DNA of 45,581 nucleotides, taken from the NCBI GenBank assembly GCA_937895345.1, contig CALAWP010000017.1, positions 1 to 45,581 on the forward strand, written 5' to 3'. This DNA comes from an uncultured Paenibacillus sp. (GTDB lineage: Bacteria; Bacillota; Bacilli; Paenibacillales; Paenibacillaceae). This document shows, in pieces, positions 40,282 to 45,581 of the stretch. Numbering within the stretch: the stretch's first letter is position 1; every line of letters begins with the position of its first letter. The translations under genes were made by a program, and so were the position numbers. The notes under the pieces are model-generated. The model saw only the letters and a program-made list of their open reading frames with translations. It searched no databases and was not told the DNA's origin.

Positions 40282-41029
40282 GTGGTTGCTGGCATTCCCG
40301 GCCATTTTGCTGCTGTCGCTGCTGATGCATCATCAGGCTTTTGCGGCAACGCTGCCCGATATATCCATCAATATCGGCGGCAGCGGCGAAGGCGAAGCTC
40401 CGGGAACGAGCGCCTTGTCGCTTCTGCTGCTCCTTACGGTGCTCAGCATAGCCCCGGCCATCATGGTTCTGATGACCAGCTTCACCCGGATCGTCATTGT
40501 GCTCGGCTTTGTCAGAACCTCTCTTGGAACGCAGATGATGCCGCCGAATCAGGTGTTGATCGGCCTTGCGATGTTTCTGACCTTTTTTATAATGGCTCCG
40601 ACGCTGGGGCAAGTAAACGAAACGGCGCTGCAGCCATACTTGAAGGGCGAGATATCCCAGACGGAAGCGTTCGAGAAAGCTTCCATCCCGATGAAGAAGT
40701 TTATGTTCTCCCATACCCGGGAAAAAGATTTGCTGCTGTTCATGAACTACACGGGGACGGAAAAGCCGGAGACGTACGAGGATATTCCGTTGACCGTGCT
40801 CGTTCCCGCCTATGCGATCAGCGAGCTGAAGACGGCGTTCCAGATGGGCTTTATGCTGTTCATTCCGTTTCTTGTGATCGATATGATCGTCTCCAGCACC
40901 CTGATGGCCATGGGGATGATGATGCTTCCTCCGATCATGATATCGCTGCCGTTCAAGCTGCTGCTCTTTGTGCTCGTGGACGGATGGTATTTGGTCGTCA
41001 AGTCGCTGCTCATGAGCTTCAGCCCATAA
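40271..41029 (+). CDS. fliP: Flagellar export gate protein FliP
   Basis: A 252-residue gate subunit. A cleavable signal peptide (about 1-25) precedes the FliP signature LTVLSIAPAIMVLMTSFTRIVIVLGFVRTSLG and PPNQVLIGLAMFLTFF. The second half has VPAYAISELKTAFQMGFMLFIPFLVIDMIVSSTLMAMGMMMLPP, also invariant. ATG 40271 lies in the end of fliO. Pentameric FliP with FliQ and FliR forms the export pore. Confidence 0.98.
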   Translation: MKNKWLLAFPAILLLSLLMHHQAFAATLPDISINIGGSGEGEAPGTSALSLLLLLTVLSIAPAIMVLMTSFTRIVIVLGFVRTSLGTQMMPPNQVLIGLAMFLTFFIMAPTLGQVNETALQPYLKGEISQTEAFEKASIPMKKFMFSHTREKDLLLFMNYTGTEKPETYEDIPLTVLVPAYAISELKTAFQMGFMLFIPFLVIDMIVSSTLMAMGMMMLPPIMISLPFKLLLFVLVDGWYLVVKSLLMSFSP

Positions 41030-41050
41030 CGAAAGCGGAGGATACAGGCA

Positions 41051-41320
41051 ATGAGTGCTGACTTTATTATCGGTCTTGCCGGCGAAGCCGTATATACGAT
41101 CTTGAAAGCCAGCGCGCCCATGCTCGTGCTAGCTCTGGTCGTAGGCCTTCTGGTCAGCGTCTTCCAGGCGACGACCCAAATCCAGGAGCAGACGCTCGCT
41201 TTCGTGCCGAAGATCGTTGCGGTATTCGTTTCGATTATTGTGTTTGGCCCATGGATTCTCAATACGGTTGTCGACTTCACATTCCGTCTGCTGAACAATC
41301 TTCATCATTACATCGGTTAG
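41051..41320 (+). CDS. fliQ: Flagellar export gate protein FliQ
   Basis: An 89-residue protein with two transmembrane helices (about 18-38 and 50-75). The signature APMLVLALVVGLLVSVFQATTQIQEQTLAFVPKIVA is present. ATG 41051 follows AAAGCGGAGGATACAGGCA. fliR starts 11 bp after the stop. Confidence 0.97.
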   Translation: MSADFIIGLAGEAVYTILKASAPMLVLALVVGLLVSVFQATTQIQEQTLAFVPKIVAVFVSIIVFGPWILNTVVDFTFRLLNNLHHYIG

Positions 41321-41331
41321 GTCGTGGGTTG

Positions 41332-42126
41332 ATGAACGCAATCGTACAAGGATTTCCTATTTTTTTGCTTGTCTTTTGTCGAATTACTGCTTTTTTCGTC
41401 GTCGTTCCTGTCTTTTCTTCGCGAGGGGTGCCGAATACGTTCAAAATCGGTTTAGGCTTCTTCATCTCCTTGATCGTGTTCTTAACTTACGGCGTAGGTC
41501 AATCCGCTCCGGAAACCGCGGAATATGTGCTTGTCGTCATCCGGGAAGTGCTGATCGGCCTGATGCTCGGATACGTCGTCTACTTGTTTTTCGCCGTCGT
41601 TCAGACGGCGGGAGCCTTGATGGATCTCCAGATCGGCTTCGCGATGGCAAATGTGGTAGATCCGCATACGGGCGTTTCCGCGCCGATTCTAGGCAACTTC
41701 AAGTATATGATGATGCTGCTCGTGTTTCTCATGATGAACGGCCATCATTACCTGCTGACCGGGCTGATGGACAGCTACCAGTGGATGCCTTTGGACAATG
41801 AGCTTTTCGGCAGGCTGATGAGCGGGAGCATTACTGAATTTTTGACGCGCACGTTTGCGACGACCTTTTTGCTCGGCATTCAGGTGGCGGCACCGCTCGT
41901 GGTCGCGATGTTTTTGGCGGACGTCGGACTCGGCTTTTTGACGAAAACCGCTCCCCAATTCAACGTGTTCGTGATCGGCATTCCGCTCAAAATTTTAATC
42001 GGCTTGTTTTTGCTCCTGCTTCTAATGCCGGGGATGGCCGTCTTGTTCGAGAAGCTGTTCGCAATCATGTTCCAGTCGCTCGAGGAGTTGTTCGGCATCG
42101 TGCAAGGGCCGCCGAATGCGGAATAG
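41332..42126 (+). CDS. fliR: Flagellar export gate protein FliR
   Basis: A 264-residue integral membrane gate protein with about six hydrophobic segments. It begins with MNAIVQGFPIFLLVFCRITAFFVVVPVFSSRGVPNTFKIGLGFFISL. The motif AGALMDLQIGFAMANVVDP and the C-terminal GIPLKILIGLFLLLLLMPGM support the family. ATG 41332 has a weak GTGGGTTG-like site and may rely on coupling with fliQ. The longer in-frame extension from 41251 overlaps fliQ and is rejected. Confidence 0.96.
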   Translation: MNAIVQGFPIFLLVFCRITAFFVVVPVFSSRGVPNTFKIGLGFFISLIVFLTYGVGQSAPETAEYVLVVIREVLIGLMLGYVVYLFFAVVQTAGALMDLQIGFAMANVVDPHTGVSAPILGNFKYMMMLLVFLMMNGHHYLLTGLMDSYQWMPLDNELFGRLMSGSITEFLTRTFATTFLLGIQVAAPLVVAMFLADVGLGFLTKTAPQFNVFVIGIPLKILIGLFLLLLLMPGMAVLFEKLFAIMFQSLEELFGIVQGPPNAE

Positions 42127-42138
42127 GAGGCTGTCTGG

Positions 42139-43227
42139 ATGAGAACTTATCGCTTGGAGCTGGATTTACAGCTGTTCAACCAAGAAAAAACGGAAAAAGC
42201 GACGCCCAAAAAACGGGAGGAGTCAAGGAAGAAAGGGCAGGTTGCCAAATCTTCCGATCTTCCCGGGGCATTCATCCTGCTGTTCGTATTCGCCTCGTTC
42301 CTCATGCTGGGCGACTATTATGAACGAAATATTATGGGGCTGTTCTCCAGCTTGTTTCGGGATTGGCTGACGATGCAAGTGACGCCGGAGAATATTTTGG
42401 AGCTGTTTATGAATATCGTCATGCAGACGCTGCTGCTGCTGCTGCCGGTGTTTGCCATCGTCATCGTCGTCGGCGCGCTGGGCAACATCGTTCAATTCGG
42501 CTTTCTGCTGACCGGAGAGCCGCTGAAGCCGAAGCTGAACAAGATCAATCCGATCGAAGGCTTCAAGAGGATCTTTGCGATCCGGAGTCTGGTCGAGTTT
42601 CTGAAAAGCATTCTGAAAGTGCTTATTATCGGCCTGATTGTATACATAACGATTTCAACCGAGTGGGACCGGCTGCTTATTCTATCGACCCAGCCCGTTC
42701 AAATGATCTTTACGTTTGCGTCCGGCCTAACCGTCAAGCTGGGCATCGCCACGGGGGCCGTGCTGGCCGTGCTGGCGTTTCTCGACTATATGTACCAGAA
42801 GTACGAACATGAAAAAAGCATCAAAATGTCGAAGCAAGACATTAAGGACGAACATAAGAAGTCGGAAGGCGACCCGCTCGTCAAAGGGCGCATCCGCGAG
42901 AAGCAGCGCAGGATGGCGCTGCAGCGCATGATGCAGGAAGTGCCGAAGGCCGACGTCGTCATTACGAACCCGACGCACTTCGCCGTGGCGCTGAAGTACG
43001 ATTCGGGAAAGATGGACGCGCCGATCATTATCGCAAAGGGGATGGATTATGTTGCCTTGCGCATCCGGGAGACCGCCAAGGAACACGGCGTCATAACGAT
43101 GGAAAACAAGCCGCTGGCCAGAGCGCTGTACGAAAGAGCCGAGATCGGAGACGCGATTCCGGCCGATTTGTTTCAAGCGGTGGCCGAAGTGCTGGCATAC
43201 GTATATAAAACGAAAGGCCGGGCGTAA
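42139..43227 (+). CDS. flhB: Flagellar export apparatus protein FlhB
   Basis: Controls substrate specificity of the export gate. The 362 residues have a basic N-terminal stretch (EKTEKATPKKREESRKKGQ), four transmembrane helices (about 42-60, 90-118, 155-175, 195-215), and a cytoplasmic domain. The autocleavage site N277-P278-T279-H280 is intact. After it, FAVALKYDSGKMDAPIIIAKG and DLFQAVAEVLAYVYK are conserved. ATG 42139 follows AGGAGGCTGTCTGG. Its C-terminal part is paralogous to the stand-alone YlqH at 12971. Confidence 0.98.
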   Translation: MRTYRLELDLQLFNQEKTEKATPKKREESRKKGQVAKSSDLPGAFILLFVFASFLMLGDYYERNIMGLFSSLFRDWLTMQVTPENILELFMNIVMQTLLLLLPVFAIVIVVGALGNIVQFGFLLTGEPLKPKLNKINPIEGFKRIFAIRSLVEFLKSILKVLIIGLIVYITISTEWDRLLILSTQPVQMIFTFASGLTVKLGIATGAVLAVLAFLDYMYQKYEHEKSIKMSKQDIKDEHKKSEGDPLVKGRIREKQRRMALQRMMQEVPKADVVITNPTHFAVALKYDSGKMDAPIIIAKGMDYVALRIRETAKEHGVITMENKPLARALYERAEIGDAIPADLFQAVAEVLAYVYKTKGRA

Positions 43228-43262
43228 TCCCGGCAAATTACCGGAAGGGAGGAGGATGCATC

Positions 43263-45293
43263 ATGAAAACGAGAGATCTCTTTGTCATAATCGGAATTAT
43301 AGGCATTATCCTCATGATGATTATCCCGATTCCCATATTTCTGCTCGATTTGCTGCTCATCGTAAATATTTCTCTTTCTTTAACGATATTGCTCGTGGCG
43401 ATGAATACGAAGGAAGCGCTGGACTTCTCCATTTTTCCTGCGATTCTGCTCATCACGACGTTGTTCCGTCTGGCGCTCAGCGTATCGACGACGCGCAGCA
43501 TTCTGGCGAATGCGGAGGCCGGCGAGGTCATCGAGACGTTCGGCAACTGGGTCGGAGGCGGAGAAGTCGCCATTGGATTCATTGTGTTCCTCATTCTGGT
43601 CATCGTGCAGTTTATCGTTATTACGAAAGGCTCGGAGCGGGTAGCCGAAGTGGCGGCTAGATTTACGCTAGACGCGATGCCGGGCAAGCAAATGAGCATC
43701 GACGCCGACCTGAACTCCGGCTTGATCAACGAGCAGCAGGCTCGCGAAAGAAGGGCCAAGATCGAGAAGGAAGCCGACTTTTACGGCGCGATGGACGGCG
43801 CCAGCAAATTCGTAAAAGGAGACGCGATCGCGACGATTATCATCGTGATCATCAACCTGATCGGCGGCTTTGTCGTCGGGATGGTTATGCACGACTTGTC
43901 TTTTACGGAATCTCTCGAGAAGTTTTCCATCCTGACCATCGGCGACGGTCTGGTCGCCCAAATTCCGGCTCTTCTTATCTCGACGGCGGCAGGCCTGATC
44001 GTGACGCGGGCCGCGTCGGACGGCAATTTGGCGGAAGACGTGACCGGACAGCTGTTCAAGTATCCGAAAATGATGTACATCGCCGCCGGGACGATCGCCA
44101 TGCTCGGACTTACGCCGATCGGACCGTTGCGCACATGGCCGTTCGCCATTGCGCTTGCGATTGCCGGTTATTATATGCAAAAGTCGGTCGCAAAGCGTCA
44201 GGAGCAGGAGGAGCTGCTCGTGGAAGAACAGCAGATCGAGGAGGTGCGCAGTCCCGAAAGCGTGGTCAGTTTGCTGCAGGTCGACCCGATCGAGTTCGAA
44301 TTCGGTTACGGCTTGATCCCGCTGGCCGATACGCAGCAAGGCGGCGACCTGCTGGACCGGATCATTATGATCCGCAGGCAATGCGCCCTGGAGCTGGGAC
44401 TTGTCGTACCGGTTATCCGGATACGGGACAACATCCAGCTGAAGCCGAACGAATACGTTATCAAAATCAAAGGCAATACGGTCGCCAGAGGCGATCTGCT
44501 CCTGAATCATTATTTGGCGATGAGCCCCGGCTTCGAGGACGAGTCCATTATCGGCATCGAAACGACGGAGCCCGCCTTCGGCTTGCCGGCCATCTGGATT
44601 GACGAAGGCATGAAGGAAAGAGCGGAATTGTCCGGTTATACGGTGGTGGATCCGCCTTCGGTCGTGGCGACGCATTTGACGGAAATTATTAAGCGCCATG
44701 CGCACGAGCTCATCGGCCGCCAGGAAACGAAGATGCTGGTGGAGAACGTCAAGGAATCTTACCCGGCGCTGATCGACGAGCTGATTCCGTCGATCTTGTC
44801 CATCGGCGACGTGCAGAAAGTGCTGGCCAAGCTGTTGAAGGAAAAGGTGTCGATCCGCGATCTGGTCACGATCTTCGAGACGCTGGCGGATCACGGCAAT
44901 TATACAAAGGATACCGACATCTTGACGGAATACGTGAGACAAGCGTTGTCCAGGCAAATCACGCAGCAATTTTCTCCCGGCGGCGACACGCTTCGCGTCA
45001 TTACGATCGGGCCGCAGCTGGAGAAAAAAATCGCCGAAGCCGTTACGCAAACCGATCACGGCAGCTACATTGCGCTCGATCCGGTCTCGACGCAGCAAAT
45101 TTATCAGAAGCTGAACGAACACGTCAACCGGCAGCTTCAATCCGGACAACAGCCGATCGTGCTGACTTCGCCGACAATCCGGATGTACTTGAGACAAATT
45201 ATGGAACGCACCATGCAAGAAATTCCGGTGCTTTCCTACAGCGAGCTGGAGCCTAACATCGAAGTTCAAAGCGTCGGGGTGGTGAATCTATGA
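43263..45293 (+). CDS. flhA: Flagellar export apparatus protein FlhA
   Basis: The largest export gate subunit, forming a cytoplasmic nonameric ring. The 676 residues have eight or so transmembrane helices in the first 320 residues and the FHIPEP signature region (DFSIFPAILLITTLFRLALSVSTTR). The conserved DAMPGKQMSIDADLNSGLI loop follows, and then the cytoplasmic C-terminal domain (about 340-676) with LVENVKESYPALIDELIP. ATG 43263 follows GGGAGGAGGATGCATC. The stop overlaps the flhF start by ATGA. Confidence 0.98.
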   Translation: MKTRDLFVIIGIIGIILMMIIPIPIFLLDLLLIVNISLSLTILLVAMNTKEALDFSIFPAILLITTLFRLALSVSTTRSILANAEAGEVIETFGNWVGGGEVAIGFIVFLILVIVQFIVITKGSERVAEVAARFTLDAMPGKQMSIDADLNSGLINEQQARERRAKIEKEADFYGAMDGASKFVKGDAIATIIIVIINLIGGFVVGMVMHDLSFTESLEKFSILTIGDGLVAQIPALLISTAAGLIVTRAASDGNLAEDVTGQLFKYPKMMYIAAGTIAMLGLTPIGPLRTWPFAIALAIAGYYMQKSVAKRQEQEELLVEEQQIEEVRSPESVVSLLQVDPIEFEFGYGLIPLADTQQGGDLLDRIIMIRRQCALELGLVVPVIRIRDNIQLKPNEYVIKIKGNTVARGDLLLNHYLAMSPGFEDESIIGIETTEPAFGLPAIWIDEGMKERAELSGYTVVDPPSVVATHLTEIIKRHAHELIGRQETKMLVENVKESYPALIDELIPSILSIGDVQKVLAKLLKEKVSIRDLVTIFETLADHGNYTKDTDILTEYVRQALSRQITQQFSPGGDTLRVITIGPQLEKKIAEAVTQTDHGSYIALDPVSTQQIYQKLNEHVNRQLQSGQQPIVLTSPTIRMYLRQIMERTMQEIPVLSYSELEPNIEVQSVGVVNL

Positions 45294-45581
45294 GAGTAAA
45301 GCGATACGTCGTGAACGCGCTGCCGGAAGCGGTCACCCTCATCCGGACCGATCTGGGCAAGGACGCCGTCATTCTGGATACGAAAGAAATTCGGGTCGGC
45401 GGATTTCTGGGCATGTTCCGCAAAAAGAAGGTGGAGGTTGTTGCCGCCGTCGAGGCGGGAACGGCCAAGCCGGCGGCGGCGGTTCCGCAAAGAAGCTCCT
45501 CTCCCGACGTCCATGCGATGGTGGAGCAAATTTTGCAGCAGGCCGGCCGAGGCGCCGCCGCGGAAGCGGCGCCGGCGGCTG
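45290..45581 (+). CDS. flhF: Signal-recognition-like GTPase FlhF, 5' part only
   Basis: Truncated by the right window edge; 97 codons are seen. The start MRVKRYVVNALPEAVTLIRTDLGKDAVILDTKEIRVGGFLGMFRKKKVEVVAAVE matches the N-terminal B domain of FlhF, which places flagella at the correct site on the cell. The Ala-rich linker follows; the NG GTPase domains lie beyond the window. ATG 45290 overlaps the flhA stop, with GGGGTGGTGAATCT upstream. Confidence 0.93.
   Translation, partial: MRVKRYVVNALPEAVTLIRTDLGKDAVILDTKEIRVGGFLGMFRKKKVEVVAAVEAGTAKPAAAVPQRSSSPDVHAMVEQILQQAGRGAAAEAAPAA

Noticed and set aside
43668..45269. 533-codon minus-strand open frame opposite flhA
   Set aside because: Antisense shadow of a highly conserved gene; His/Arg/Asp-rich, no family.
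1..45581. tRNA or rRNA genes, insertion sequences, prophage
   Set aside because: I saw no tRNA-like cloverleaf ends, rRNA motifs, transposase or phage genes on reading the window, although a tool-based search would be more sensitive.

Overview
The window looks like chromosomal DNA of a moderately GC-rich, flagellated, Gram-positive Bacillales organism of the Paenibacillus/Cohnella type. Gene order closely follows the Bacillus subtilis ylxM-ffh-rpsP-rimM-trmD-rplS-rbgA-rnhB-ylqG-ylqH-sucCD-dprA-topA-trmFO-hslVU-codY-fla/che region. Strong AGGAGG-type ribosome binding sites, frequent TTG/GTG starts, CodY, FliY and SLH-domain surface proteins support this. The species assignment is inference from synteny and protein character; no search was run.

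Region 1 (1-829) has no convincing gene. It holds a 16-bp tandem repeat at the left edge and an array of about eight 51-52-bp units. Five of those units carry a perfect 20-bp palindrome. Region 2 (830-1819) encodes a secreted protein with two copper-amine-oxidase-N-like stalk repeats. Region 3 (2039-5809) encodes protein targeting, ribosome and tRNA functions: ylxM, ffh, rpsP, khpA, rimM, trmD. A second, distinct 51-bp tandem array (about 5820-6500) fills the convergent gap between trmD and a minus-strand secreted SLH/CAP protein (6543-7976).

Region 4 (8176-13643) carries rplS, signal peptidase I, rbgA, rnhB, the flagellar-like pair ylqG/ylqH, and yraN. comM follows on the minus strand (13663-15231). 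Region 5 (15535-25424) carries sucCD, dprA, topA, trmFO, hslVU and codY. The xerC/codV gene that sits between trmFO and hslV in B. subtilis is missing here.

Region 6 (25637 to the right edge) is the start of the large fla/che operon: flgB, flgC, fliE, fliF, fliG, fliH, fliI, fliJ, ylxF (motE-like), fliK, flgD, a DUF3766 protein, flgG, flbD/swrD, fliL, fliM, fliY, cheY, fliO, fliP, fliQ, fliR, flhB, flhA and a truncated flhF. These genes are tightly packed, often overlap, and encode the rod, MS ring, C-ring switch, export ATPase, export gate and hook-length control. ylqG/ylqH resemble a detached FliK/FlhB-C pair.

The parts that known gene families do not explain are the two 51/52-bp intergenic arrays, especially the helically phased palindromes of the first. 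Most other content is conserved housekeeping and motility.
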